From Acidimicrobiia bacterium (GTDB lineage Bacteria > Actinomycetota > Acidimicrobiia > UBA5794 > JAOTWH01), in the NCBI GenBank assembly GCA_029863035.1, contig JAOTWH010000011.1:1-22956 (forward strand): a stretch of DNA of 22,956 nucleotides, in the 5' to 3' direction. Shown here in pieces: positions 1 through 8,260 of the stretch (the stretch's first letter is position 1; each line of letters opens with the position of its first letter). The notes beneath the pieces were generated by a model that saw only the letters and a program-made list of their open reading frames with translations, made no database searches and was not told the DNA's origin. The position numbers were made by a program, and so were the translations under genes.

Positions 1-1
1 G

Positions 2-265
2 TGGAATGTGAAGCCGGCGTATCGATTGCTTTTCTGGGCTGCCTCCGCCACCCTTCCGCGCCGCCTGCGTCGCATCCTGAGGCTAAGACGCATCCCGGGG
101 GCCATCACGGTTGGCAAGATCGCCAGCCGCGGCTTGCGATGGGCGCTTGGATCCTCGCCGTCGTGGCAGATCGCTTTGGTGCGCACCGGCGCGCCCATCC
201 CGCCGGGCCTCTTTCACCAGAGGCTGGCGCCAGAGGTCCAGGCCATGGTCGACTCGGGCGAGTAG
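2..265 (+). CDS. C-terminal end of a probable DUF2236/MpaB-type oxygenase (partial)
   Basis: The open frame runs in from the left edge, so the real start is outside the window. The visible 87 residues end at TAG 263-265. The stretch LLFWAASATLPRRLRRILRL, followed by a basic, helical tail, resembles the C-terminal end of oxygenase MpaB / DUF2236 proteins, where a hydrophobic helix leads to an LPxxLRxxxGL-like segment. These are haem-dependent latex-clearing-type or uncharacterised oxygenases, common in actinobacteria. No catalytic residue is visible because the core lies upstream. An ATG/GTG inside (position 8) could in principle start a tiny protein, but the frame is open to the edge and the codon use looks coding. 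The family call rests on the tail only and is tentative. Confidence 0.45.
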   Translation, partial: WNVKPAYRLLFWAASATLPRRLRRILRLRRIPGAITVGKIASRGLRWALGSSPSWQIALVRTGAPIPPGLFHQRLAPEVQAMVDSGE

Positions 266-273
266 ACGCAAGA

Positions 274-286
274 CCGCCATCGGCGG
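274..286. terminator. Weak hairpin after the partial oxygenase gene
   Basis: A CCGCC-ATC-GGCGG hairpin (5-bp stem, 3-nt loop) begins 8 bp after the stop at 265. It has no T-tract. It may act as a weak terminator, or be chance in GC-rich DNA. The rest of the 181-bp gap to the next gene shows no convincing gene. Confidence 0.25.
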
Positions 287-446
287 CTCTGCGGCCTCCC
301 TCAGCTGAGATACTGCACAGGCCACTCCGGCAAAGCGCAAGGCCGCGACTCAAGCGCCGCCCGCCTCGCACCTGAAGGCGATTTGATGCCCCACCCACTG
401 GATCGAGAGGTCCTCGCCGCGGTGGACGAATAGTTACGCTCAGCCG

Positions 447-2402
447 ATGCTCACCGACTACACCAACATGACAGCCGAGCGGGTTGCTCAGGTGGTGGAC
501 GACGCCATTGCGGCGGGCGAGAAGTTGATCGGCAATGTCATCGCCACCGACGGCGACCGTACCTACGACAACACAATGGCTCCCCTCGACCAAGCCATAA
601 CCGGGGCGCAAGACGCCTATGGCGTAGGTGGCTTTATGGCGCAAGTGCACTCCGAGGAAACGGTGCGCAAGGCGGGGGCCGACGCCGAACAGAAGAACGA
701 CAAGTGGCTGGCAGGCCTGGCCTTTCGCAGCGACCTGTTCCAGATCATCAAGGCCTACGGCGAATCCGACGACGCCGCTGCCCTGGATGGTGAGCGGCGC
801 CGCAACCTCGAATTCTGGTTGCGCGACTTCCGCCGGGCCGGCCAAGAGCTGTCTCAGGGCGAACGCGACGCGATAGAGGACCTGAAGAAACGGCTCATCG
901 AGCTGAACGTCACCTACGAGAGCAATCTGGCGGAGTGGCAGGACGGCATCGAGATGACGCCAGAGGATCTCGACGGACTGCCCGAGGCGTTCATCGAGCG
1001 TCTCGCACCCGGCCAGACCGAGGGCACCTACCTGGTCACTGTCGATTACCCCGACTATGTGCCGTTCATGAACGAGAGCACCAACCGAGAGCTGCGCCGT
1101 CAACTGCAGTTCAAGTTCCTCAATCGGGGTGGCGAGGCCAACATTGCATTGCTCAACGAAGCCGTGAGGGTCCGCTGGGACATGGCAGGCAAACTGGGGT
1201 ACTCCTCGTTCGCCGACTACGCCATGGAGATCAAGATGGCCGACCTCAAGGCTGTCGCGGACTTCTACGCATCCATCGAGCCCGGGCTAACAGAGCTGGG
1301 CGTCGCCGAGCTGACCGTCCTCCAGGAGCTGATGGAGAAAGACCACCCCGGCGAACAGATCATGCCGTGGGACTGGATGTTCTACGACACCCTGCAGCGC
1401 AAGCTGGATTTCGGGGTCGACGACAACGAGGTCTCCGAGTACTTCCCGTTAGAAGCTGCCGTGGCCGGGATGTTCGACATCTGCGGCGAAATGTTCGGTA
1501 TCGACTTCACCCAGGTCGAGGATCCCAAGGCCTGGCACCCCGACGTCAGTGTTTATGAGATCACGGATCGCGCAAGCGGCAAACTGCTGGCTCACTATTA
1601 CGCCGATCTCCACCCCCGACCCGGCAAGTTCAGCCACGCGGCATGTTGGCGTCTAAAAGCAGGGGTGGCTCAGGCCGATGGATATCGCCAGCCCATCGCG
1701 GTAGTTGCGGCCAACTTCACCAAGCCAACCGGTGATTCTCCTTCGCTTCTCAAGCACGACGAAGTGAACACCCTGTTCCACGAGTTCGGCCACGTTCTGC
1801 ATAACGCCCTCACCGAGGCGCAACTGCCACGATTCTCGGGCACTCAGACGGAACGTGACTTCGTCGAGGCCCCATCGCAGATCATGGAGAACTGGGTCTG
1901 GGAGCCCGAAGTGTTACAGCGTTTCGCCCGCCACTATGAAACCGGCCAACCCATCCCCACCGAGCTGGTAACGAAGATGGTCGCAGCCCGCGACCAGAAC
2001 GTCGGGCTCAAGATGCTGCGCCAGGTGTTCTACGGCCATTACGACATGGCACTCCACGGTGGCGACGCCCCAAGCGACGCCAGCGAGGCCTACTTCGACC
2101 TGGTCGGCATCACTCTGGTGCCGGCCCACCCCGATACCCACCTCGGAGCCAGCTTTGGCCACATGATGAGCGATGGGTACGTGGCCGGGTACTACGGCTA
2201 CCTGTGGTCCAAGGTGTACGGCGACGACATGTTCTCGGTGTTCGAGGACGAAGGCGTGCTCAACCCCGAGGTGGGCATGCGCTATCGCAGTGCCATTTTG
2301 GCCCGAGGCGGCACAGCCGATGGGATGGAGCTGCTGCGAGACTTCTTGGGACGCGAGCCGTCGTCGCAGGCCTTCCTCAAGAAGATCGGCCTGGGGAGCT
2401 AG
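447..2402 (+). CDS. M3 family zinc metallopeptidase (oligopeptidase A / Dcp / thimet-like)
   Basis: The 651-residue protein is close to the usual 650-700 of M3 oligopeptidases, which are cytoplasmic enzymes cutting short peptides. The zinc site is complete: HEFGH at residues 445-449 (ligands H445 and H449, catalytic E446) and the third ligand E474 in RDFVEAPSQ. The 25-residue spacing from H449 to E474 is the same as in thimet oligopeptidase. The C-terminal substrate-binding region is also recognisable, with FGHMMSDGYVAGYYGYLWS and, near the end, FLGREPSSQAFL. There is no signal peptide, so it is probably cytosolic. The first ATG (447) was chosen; a second in-frame ATG at 468 is possible, and neither has a clear ribosome binding site, so leaderless initiation is plausible. 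It stands alone on + and faces the FAD enzyme across a repeat element. The family is secure; the exact subfamily (oligopeptidase A versus dipeptidyl carboxypeptidase) is not resolved. Confidence 0.93.
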   Translation: MLTDYTNMTAERVAQVVDDAIAAGEKLIGNVIATDGDRTYDNTMAPLDQAITGAQDAYGVGGFMAQVHSEETVRKAGADAEQKNDKWLAGLAFRSDLFQIIKAYGESDDAAALDGERRRNLEFWLRDFRRAGQELSQGERDAIEDLKKRLIELNVTYESNLAEWQDGIEMTPEDLDGLPEAFIERLAPGQTEGTYLVTVDYPDYVPFMNESTNRELRRQLQFKFLNRGGEANIALLNEAVRVRWDMAGKLGYSSFADYAMEIKMADLKAVADFYASIEPGLTELGVAELTVLQELMEKDHPGEQIMPWDWMFYDTLQRKLDFGVDDNEVSEYFPLEAAVAGMFDICGEMFGIDFTQVEDPKAWHPDVSVYEITDRASGKLLAHYYADLHPRPGKFSHAACWRLKAGVAQADGYRQPIAVVAANFTKPTGDSPSLLKHDEVNTLFHEFGHVLHNALTEAQLPRFSGTQTERDFVEAPSQIMENWVWEPEVLQRFARHYETGQPIPTELVTKMVAARDQNVGLKMLRQVFYGHYDMALHGGDAPSDASEAYFDLVGITLVPAHPDTHLGASFGHMMSDGYVAGYYGYLWSKVYGDDMFSVFEDEGVLNPEVGMRYRSAILARGGTADGMELLRDFLGREPSSQAFLKKIGLGS

Positions 2403-2428
2403 TTTCTCGGTTCTCGTTTCTCGTTTGA

Positions 2429-2554
2429 GCCCCCCTCCCCCTCGCTTCGCTCGGGTACTCCCCCCGTCGGGGGGAGAAACTCGATCTTGTCTCCTCCCCC
2501 GTAGGGGGAGGTGCCGGAGTGCTCGCAGAGCACGGAGGCGGAGGGGGCTTCCCC
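2429..2554. repeat. GC-rich composite inverted-repeat element (REP/MITE-like) between convergent genes
   Basis: Between two convergent genes lies a block of C/G runs arranged as an imperfect large inverted repeat. The left end (2429-2476) and the reverse complement of the right end (2491-2551) share the order 'gccccctcc, CTCG/CTCC-rich spacer, actcc/acctcccc'. Inside are short perfect hairpins: CTCCCCCC-gtc-GGGGGGAG at 2458-2476, CCTCCCCC-gta-GGGGGAGG at 2493-2511 and GTGCTC-gca-GAGCAC at 2519-2533. The two polyC hairpins are near copies. This architecture resembles dispersed GC-rich repetitive extragenic palindromes found in many high-GC bacteria. It probably ends transcription from both sides. 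There is no transposase in the window, and copy number elsewhere cannot be seen here. Confidence 0.7.
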
Positions 2555-2556
2555 AG

Positions 2557-3684
2557 CTAACCGAGCAAGCGCTGCGGCGACAACGCCTTAGCAGTCACGC
2601 CTAGCTCCAAAAGGTCGGGCGGAAGGCTCCTTTCGACGACGAGCCCGGCGATGGCACGCGCCATGGCGGGCGAGGTCATGATGCCGAATCCGCCTTGCCC
2701 GGCCAGCCAGAAGAAACCGGAGGCTGCCGGATCCTCCCCCACCACGGGGAGGCGGTCTACAGCAAAGGTGCGCAAGCCCGCCCAGGCCGTGCCCACATGG
2801 CGGATCTGCAGGGTGGTGGCTGCTTCGATGCGTTCGATGGCCAGCGCGACATCGACCTCCTCGTGGCGAACGTCGTGCGGCGGCATTGGCGTCTCTTCGG
2901 CCAGCGAAGCTAAGAATTGTGGCCCCTCCGGCTTGAAGTAGAAGTCCTCGTCGACGTCCACCACCATGGGCAGAGCTGTCGTGTCCAGCTCGACTGGGGC
3001 GGCGAAAGTGAACGCAGTTCGCCGGTGGGGCACAAGGTCGATGGAGGAGGCGCCTGCCATGGCGCCCACCTCAGAGGCCCATGCGCCGGCCGCGTTGACC
3101 ACGGCTGAGACGTTCAACTTCTGGTCCCCGGCCGTGACCGTCCAAGACCCATTGCTGGCTACGAGACCAGAGACCGGGCTCGAGGTCTTGATCAGGCCGC
3201 CCCTCTCTCGAACCCCACGCAGGAAACCCTGGTGGAGAGCGTCAACATCGATAGCCCGGGAGTCAGGTTCCCACATGGCGGCGGCCACGTAGCCCTCCCT
3301 CAAGACCGGGCACTCATTCTCGGCCTGGGGCCCGTCCAGTTGCTCCACAGACGGGACCAGCGTCCTTGCAGCCGCGATCTCTTCGGCCACGCGTTCCTTC
3401 TGGTCATCGCGCCCGATCACCAGGACCGCCATCGGGGAGAGGATCGGAACCTCGGCGAAGCCGTCTGGCGGTTCCTGCAGGAAGCTGCGACTGGCCAGCG
3501 TCAACAATCGCACCGCGTCGTGCTCATAAGCCTCGGTGAAAATGGCGGCAGACCGCCCGGTGGTGTGATACCCGCAGGTGTCCTCCGTCTCCAACAGCAC
3601 CACGCTTCCATGGGCCGCCAGCTCGTAAGCAGCCGAGGCCCCGGCAATGCCGCCGCCGATCACAGCGAAGTCGAAGCTCTCCAT
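2557..3684 (-). CDS. FAD-dependent amine/D-amino acid dehydrogenase, D-arginine dehydrogenase-like
   Basis: The 375-residue protein is of the DAO/glycine-oxidase fold. The N-terminal dinucleotide motif GGGIAG is at residues 10-15, and the ribose-binding E32 ends the second strand. It aligns almost without gaps with Pseudomonas D-arginine dehydrogenase (DauA) as I remember it: GYHTTGRSAA at 38-47, VNAAGAW at 196-202, and the C-terminal FAD loop GQGGFGIMTSPAM. Active-site positions reported for DauA map to the same numbers: Y53, R222, Y249 and R305 (substrate carboxylate and wall) are kept. H48 is isoleucine and E87, which holds the guanidinium, is valine. It is therefore likely an amino-acid dehydrogenase or oxidase for a different, less basic substrate. 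The ATG lies 3 bp after the argH stop, so it is the last gene of the argG-argH run and probably translationally coupled. The family is sure; the substrate is unknown. Confidence 0.85.
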   Translation of the reverse strand: MESFDFAVIGGGIAGASAAYELAAHGSVVLLETEDTCGYHTTGRSAAIFTEAYEHDAVRLLTLASRSFLQEPPDGFAEVPILSPMAVLVIGRDDQKERVAEEIAAARTLVPSVEQLDGPQAENECPVLREGYVAAAMWEPDSRAIDVDALHQGFLRGVRERGGLIKTSSPVSGLVASNGSWTVTAGDQKLNVSAVVNAAGAWASEVGAMAGASSIDLVPHRRTAFTFAAPVELDTTALPMVVDVDEDFYFKPEGPQFLASLAEETPMPPHDVRHEEVDVALAIERIEAATTLQIRHVGTAWAGLRTFAVDRLPVVGEDPAASGFFWLAGQGGFGIMTSPAMARAIAGLVVERSLPPDLLELGVTAKALSPQRLLG

Positions 3685-3687
3685 CCC

Positions 3688-5049
3688 CTACTTAGACCCG
3701 GCCAAGCGCAGCTTCATTGCCTGGAGTTGGGCAGCCACCGATTCGAAGGATCCTCCGCCGGGCGAGCGCCGCTGAGTCACCGACGTTGTGGGATCGAGCA
3801 GCTCCAAATCGGCAGGGACGAACTGCTCGTGAGCCGCTGCTAATTCGTTTGCGTCTATGGCGCTCAACTCCCGCTCGGTCGCCTGGAGTTTGCCAACCAG
3901 CTCGCCAACGGCCTCGTGGGCTTCCCGGAAGGGAACCCCACGCCCAACCAACGCCTCGGCGAGGTCCAGCGCTGCCACCCAAGGCGACGCAGGCGGAGGA
4001 TGGAATTCGGCACCACCCACCATTGCAGTCAGCGCCGGTAGAGAGAGGGCGAGCGCGTCGTCGGCAGCGAAAACCAGCTCCTTGTCTTCTTGCAGATCGC
4101 GGTTGTAGGCCAGCGGAAGGCCCTTCTGCAGAGCCAGCAGACTGCCGACGACGCCGGAGGTCGCCGCCGCTTTGCCGCGCGCCAACTCGGCCACGTCGAG
4201 ATTCTTCTTGTGAGGGAGAGCGGAAGACCCGGTCGTGTGTCTGTCCGAGTACGTGGCCCAGCCGAACTCCTCTGTACCCCACAGCACCAGCTCCTCGGCA
4301 AGGCGAGACACATTCGCCATCGCCTGGGCACAGCAGAACGCGTACTCCGCAACGAAATCCCGGGCGGCAACCGCATCAAGCGAGTTGTCGAAGATGCCCG
4401 TCATGCCGAGATCGACGACTACCGCATCAGGATCTATCGGGAGCGATGTTCCCCCGCCTGCGCCCGCCCCCAGGGGTGACACGGAGATTCGTTTGATGGC
4501 CGACTCGAAGCGCTCGATGTCGCGAAGAAGCGGCCATGCATGGCCGAGCAGGTAATGGCCCAGCGGTACCGCCTGCGATGGCTGGAGGTGGGTGTAAGCA
4601 CTGACGACGGTCTCCCCGGCAGCCTCTGCCTGGTTCGCAAGTGCTGCCGCGAGCTCGCCGAGCTGGGTGATCCGCTGCTCTCCCACCCGTCGCAGATACA
4701 GACGCAAGTCGAGAGCCACCTGGTCGTTGCGAGAGCGACCTGTGTGAAGCTTGCCAGCGACCGGGCCAACCAGCTCCGTGAGTCGACGCTCGACCGCGCT
4801 GTGAACGTCCTCATCGTCTTCGGTGAATTCGAATGAACCGTCCGAAGCCTCGTCGGCCAATGCTGCCAGGCCCTGGCGCAGCGCCTCAGCCTCCTGGTCG
4901 GAGATGATCCCGGTAGCGCCGAGCATGTTGACGTGTGCTATCGACCCGGCGATGTCTTCGGGCAGCAGGCGGCGGTCGGCGGTCGAAGCGCTAATCGCCC
5001 ATGTGGTGTCGTCCGGCGGCTCCGCGAAGCGGCCACCCCACATGGTCAC
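3688..5049 (-). CDS. argH: Argininosuccinate lyase
   Basis: The 453-residue cytoplasmic enzyme splits argininosuccinate to arginine and fumarate, the last step of arginine synthesis. It begins MTMWGGRF, the typical ArgH start, and carries [11 protein letters not shown] (78-88), TGRSRNDQV (103-111) and [16 protein letters not shown] (153-168), all conserved ArgH blocks. The flexible fumarase/aspartase-superfamily signature is at 273-285. It reads [13 protein letters not shown] instead of the usual GSSxMPQKKNPD, so the catalytic serine and the lysine are present, but Met, Gln and Pro are replaced by Leu, His and Leu. The ATG overlaps the argG stop by 4 bp (ATGA), so expression is coupled to argG. 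Length is close to family norm and no frameshift is seen. The function call is firm despite the altered loop. Confidence 0.95.
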   Translation of the reverse strand: MTMWGGRFAEPPDDTTWAISASTADRRLLPEDIAGSIAHVNMLGATGIISDQEAEALRQGLAALADEASDGSFEFTEDDEDVHSAVERRLTELVGPVAGKLHTGRSRNDQVALDLRLYLRRVGEQRITQLGELAAALANQAEAAGETVVSAYTHLQPSQAVPLGHYLLGHAWPLLRDIERFESAIKRISVSPLGAGAGGGTSLPIDPDAVVVDLGMTGIFDNSLDAVAARDFVAEYAFCCAQAMANVSRLAEELVLWGTEEFGWATYSDRHTTGSSALPHKKNLDVAELARGKAAATSGVVGSLLALQKGLPLAYNRDLQEDKELVFAADDALALSLPALTAMVGGAEFHPPPASPWVAALDLAEALVGRGVPFREAHEAVGELVGKLQATERELSAIDANELAAAHEQFVPADLELLDPTTSVTQRRSPGGGSFESVAAQLQAMKLRLAGSK

Positions 5050-6248
5050 TCTCCTTCACCCAACCTCTTCTCGGCATAGGTCCGCAGCCGCAGGGACTGC
5101 AGCCTGATGAAGCCCTCGGCGTCGGACTGCCGATAAACGTCATCGGCCTCGAAGGTCGCCGTCGCCTGGTCGTACAGGGCGTCGTAATCGGACCGCCGAC
5201 CGTCCACCGTGGCCGCACCCTTGAACAGCTTGATGCGAGCCTCACCGTTAACTCGCTGCTGCACCCCGTCCATGAATGCCTGCAACGACTGGCGCTCCGG
5301 CGAGTACCAAAAACCGTTGTACACCATCTCGGCGTATCGGGGGACGAGTTCGTTGCGGAGGTGCTGGACTTCGCGATCCAGTGTGATCGACTCCACTGCC
5401 CGATGCGCATGGTGCAGCACCGTGCCGCCGGGAGTCTCGTAGACGCCTCGGCTTTTCATTCCAATGAAGCGGTTCTCCACGATGTCCACTCTGCCGACGC
5501 CATGGCGCCCCGCAATGACATTCAGGCGTCCCAACAGCTCTGTTGGCTCAAGGTCTTCGCCATCGAGGGCGACCGCGTTGCCCTCTTGAAAGCCGATAGT
5601 CACCCACTCCGGCTCATCCGGGGCATCCTCGGGGTCGACCGTCATCCGGAACATTCCGGGAGGTGGAGGCGCCCAGGGGTCTTCCAGCACCCCGCCCTCG
5701 TATGAGATGTGCATCAAGTTGGCGTCCATGGAATATGGCATCTCGGGAGTTACCGGTATCGGGATGCCGTGGGCCTTGGCATAGGCGACCAGATCGGCAC
5801 GCCCCTTCATCGACCATTCGCGCCAGGGTGCGATCACCTTGAGGTCGGGACGCAGGGCGTAGACGCCGAGTTCGAACCGAACCTGGTCGTTGCCCTTGCC
5901 GGTAGCGCCGTGAGCGATGGTGTCGGCACCGGCCGTCTCGGCCGCCGCCACCAGCCCTTTAGCGATCACGGGGCGAGCCAGGGCGGTTCCAAGGAGGTAG
6001 TACCCCTCGTACACCGCGTTGGCCCGAATCGCTGGAAATACGAAGTCGCGCACGAACTCATCGCGCAGGTCGTCGGTAATCGCCTCGATGGCCCCGGTAT
6101 CGAGCGCCTTCTTGCGGGCGTCGCCTACCTCTTCACCCTGGCCGACATCCGCCGTGTAGGCGATGACCTCGGCCTGGTATTCCTCCTGAAGCCAGCGCAG
6201 GATGACCGCGGTGTCGAGACCGCCCGAGTAGGCCAGTACCACCTTCAT
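5046..6248 (-). CDS. argG: Argininosuccinate synthase
   Basis: The 400-residue enzyme joins citrulline and aspartate using ATP to form argininosuccinate, the step before ArgH. The N-terminal PP-loop AYSGGLDT is at residues 6-13, and the nucleotide/citrulline block [14 protein letters not shown] is at 113-126. Further conserved segments include WREWSMKGR and the YETPGGT-type loop ([17 protein letters not shown]). Length equals the standard bacterial ArgG. The ATG at 6248 lies 78 bp after the upstream nucleotidyltransferase gene stop, the largest gap in the minus-strand run, so a promoter there is possible. No strong Shine-Dalgarno is visible. It is followed by argH with a 4-bp overlap. I did not see a convincing arginine-repressor box in the gap. 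Confidence 0.97.
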   Translation of the reverse strand: MKVVLAYSGGLDTAVILRWLQEEYQAEVIAYTADVGQGEEVGDARKKALDTGAIEAITDDLRDEFVRDFVFPAIRANAVYEGYYLLGTALARPVIAKGLVAAAETAGADTIAHGATGKGNDQVRFELGVYALRPDLKVIAPWREWSMKGRADLVAYAKAHGIPIPVTPEMPYSMDANLMHISYEGGVLEDPWAPPPPGMFRMTVDPEDAPDEPEWVTIGFQEGNAVALDGEDLEPTELLGRLNVIAGRHGVGRVDIVENRFIGMKSRGVYETPGGTVLHHAHRAVESITLDREVQHLRNELVPRYAEMVYNGFWYSPERQSLQAFMDGVQQRVNGEARIKLFKGAATVDGRRSDYDALYDQATATFEADDVYRQSDAEGFIRLQSLRLRTYAEKRLGEGE

Positions 6249-6326
6249 GCCAGCGTCGCTTGTATCGCCATCGCATGAATCTACCGCAATGTGCTCGGGT
6301 CGAATCCGCCACTGACTGCTCGGTGT

Positions 6327-7037
6327 TCAGCCCCAGGCCAGGCGCGCCTCCTCCAAGCGGTCTGGCGTCCCCACGTCGAACCATGGGCCCTGGAGCGGCA
6401 CCGCCACCACCTTCGCCCCGGCGTCGATCATGGCCGCCAGGGCGTCGGTGAACTCAAGCTCGCCCCTCGCCGATGGTTGCAGCGCCTCAACGAAGTCCCA
6501 GATGGCCGGACCCAACACCATGATCCCGGCGCTGTTCCACCTGCTCGGTGGCTCACCCCGTGGCTTCTCCACCACCGCCGTCACCGCGCCGTCATCGTCG
6601 AATACCACCGCTCCCCCTTCCGACACATCCTCCACCTCGATCACCCCGATCACGGCGTCAAGACCTGGGCTCCAGGCTGTCGCCACGGTGGAGTAGTCCG
6701 AGGAATCGGTAACGACATCGCCCCACACCAACAAGAAGGGACCGTCTCGAACAGACTGTCGGGCCAAGGCGACGGCATGGCCGGAACCGAGAGGCTCGGC
6801 CTGTTGCACGAAGCTCACCGCCGGTTCAGCTGTGTCGGCCAGGTGATCCTCGATTTGGGCGGCGAGGTGGCCAACCACGACGGTCACCTCCCCGATGCCA
6901 GCCGCGGCGATCGCATCGAGCGTTCGGGCGATCAGAGTGCGACCCCCTACTTCGATGAGCGGTTTGGGCACTTCATCGGTGAGCGGGCGAAGGCGGCTCC
7001 CGCTTCCGGCTGCGAGGACCACCGCAACTTCGATCAC
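6327..7037 (-). CDS. Sugar-1-phosphate nucleotidyltransferase (NDP-sugar pyrophosphorylase family)
   Basis: The 236-residue protein is of the nucleotidyl-transferase fold, joining a sugar 1-phosphate to an NTP and releasing pyrophosphate. The signature LAAGSGSRLRPLTDEVPKPL is at residues 8-27, with the phosphate-binding K25. A metal-binding aspartate occurs in LLVWGDVVTD, and the sugar-binding blocks WNSAGIMVL and WFDVGTPDRLEEA follow. A longer frame opens upstream to 7145, but GTG at 7037 fits best. It directly precedes the VAVVLAAG strand and forms a GTGA 4-bp overlap with the galactokinase stop. Coupling to the kinase suggests it uses the kinase product. In this reading the pair makes an NDP-sugar (for example UDP-galactose) without GalT. 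Its small size resembles RmlA/mannose-1-phosphate guanylyltransferase cores rather than GalU. The base and the sugar are not determinable here. Confidence 0.88.
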   Translation of the reverse strand: MIEVAVVLAAGSGSRLRPLTDEVPKPLIEVGGRTLIARTLDAIAAAGIGEVTVVVGHLAAQIEDHLADTAEPAVSFVQQAEPLGSGHAVALARQSVRDGPFLLVWGDVVTDSSDYSTVATAWSPGLDAVIGVIEVEDVSEGGAVVFDDDGAVTAVVEKPRGEPPSRWNSAGIMVLGPAIWDFVEALQPSARGELEFTDALAAMIDAGAKVVAVPLQGPWFDVGTPDRLEEARLAWG

Positions 7038-8251
7038 GAGAGTCCGGCGGAGGCGTCCACTGGAAAGGCCGGACCACCCCCGGCGACCGACATCGCTTCG
7101 ACAACGTTCGCCACCAGATCGGGCGAGCACAAGGCCACAGCCCAACCTCCGAACCCTGCGCCGGTGAGTCGGCTTCCTAGTGCTCCTCCCAGTCGAGCGG
7201 CGTCGACCACGACGTCGAGACCATGGGTGGAGGCCCCGAACTCCTGGAGGCTGGAATGAGAAGCATCGAACAGTCTGCCCAACTCAGCTCCGTCGCCCTC
7301 CGCCAGGGCCTCCTCCGCCAGGTCGACGCGACGCGCCTCGGCCAGCACGTGACGCGCTGCTCGCCTCGGTGTGATCGCGGCATCGGATGGGAACTCGCCC
7401 GCGGTCATCGTGGTGAGAGAGATGGGCTCCACGGCAAGCGTTGACGCCACCTTGCCAGCGCTGGTCACCTCGGGCAGAGCATCTATCTCGTGGTCCGAAG
7501 CTTCTCTGACACCCGCCAACCGTGGCGGGACGCCTGCGTCGACACCCATCGCAGCGCCGAGAAGCGAGGCGGCTGCACGACACGAGATGACTGCTCGGTT
7601 GTAGTGCTCCTTGACGGTGGAGCCTTTGGGAGCGGACTGCCCAGAGAACCCAATGGCGAAGGCGATGTCTTCCGGCACCGGGATGTGACGAATCTGGGGC
7701 GGTTCGAAATCGAGCCTCATCGCCGAACCTTCCCTGGCGAACATGATGACGGTCTGGTCCATGCTGCCACTCTCAACGCCAACGACTCGCTCGGCGCGGA
7801 TAGCAAGATCGACCAGTTCCTGGCGGTCCAAATCAAGATCCCACAGCTGGGCCAACGCGGCCAGAAGGCCAACGGTGAGGGCCGATGAACTGGCGAGTCC
7901 GCCGCTGGATGGGAGGTCGCCGTCTACCAACAGGCGAGCGGTCCGACCGGCGGCCTCCTCGCCGAGGACATCGAGCACGCCGAAGAGGTATCGACCCCAA
8001 CCCTCATCCGGGGCCGCCGCCCCGTGGGGAAACCGAATCACGTCCTCCTCGATCGTAGAGGCGACCTCCACATATGACTCCGCCGGGCCGGCGGCGATGA
8101 CGACGCTGCGCTGAATAGCCATCGGCAGCACCGGCAGGAAGGAATAATCGGTGTGCTCGCCAATCAGGTTCACCCGGCCCGGCGCACGAACGGTTAGTTC
8201 AGGATCCGCCCCAAAGCGGTCACGAAAGCGAGCATCGACGCCATCGGCCAC
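7034..8251 (-). CDS. galK: Galactokinase-family GHMP sugar kinase
   Basis: The 405-residue kinase phosphorylates a hexose at C1 with ATP in the cytoplasm. Motif 1 is GRVNLIGEHTDY at residues 25-36, the galactokinase signature including the E/H/D sugar contacts. Motif 2, the ATP phosphate loop, is SGGLASSSAL at 116-125. The catalytic aspartate lies in SGSMDQ (D165), and motif 3, GAGFGG, is at 364-369. Canonical galactokinases read DYNDGFVLP after motif 1; here it is DYSFLPVLP, which may alter the sugar pocket. The start is GTG at 8251, 9 bp after the rimK stop. The stop overlaps the nucleotidyltransferase start by 4 bp. No galT or galE is nearby. The fold and family are sure; galactose as substrate is the best guess, but N-acetylhexosamine or another sugar is possible. 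Confidence 0.85.
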   Translation of the reverse strand: MADGVDARFRDRFGADPELTVRAPGRVNLIGEHTDYSFLPVLPMAIQRSVVIAAGPAESYVEVASTIEEDVIRFPHGAAAPDEGWGRYLFGVLDVLGEEAAGRTARLLVDGDLPSSGGLASSSALTVGLLAALAQLWDLDLDRQELVDLAIRAERVVGVESGSMDQTVIMFAREGSAMRLDFEPPQIRHIPVPEDIAFAIGFSGQSAPKGSTVKEHYNRAVISCRAAASLLGAAMGVDAGVPPRLAGVREASDHEIDALPEVTSAGKVASTLAVEPISLTTMTAGEFPSDAAITPRRAARHVLAEARRVDLAEEALAEGDGAELGRLFDASHSSLQEFGASTHGLDVVVDAARLGGALGSRLTGAGFGGWAVALCSPDLVANVVEAMSVAGGGPAFPVDASAGLS

Positions 8252-8260
8252 ATACCGACG

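Noticed and set aside
386..433. A 15-residue micro-ORF (MPHPLDREVLAAVDE) just before the M3 peptidase, preceded by a GAAGG-like site
   Set aside because: Too short to support, with no codon bias test possible and no regulatory leader logic (no run of one amino acid). It is noted only as a possibility.
105..1103. Long open frame on the minus strand opposite the M3 peptidase gene
   Set aside because: It mirrors a clear coding gene in high-GC DNA, has no family match, and its protein is Arg/Gly-rich and low in structure-like pattern.
6249..6326. Possible arginine-repressor box and promoter before argG
   Set aside because: An AGATTCATGCG-like stretch is present, but it lacks the second half of an ARG box, and the -35/-10 candidates have poor spacing.
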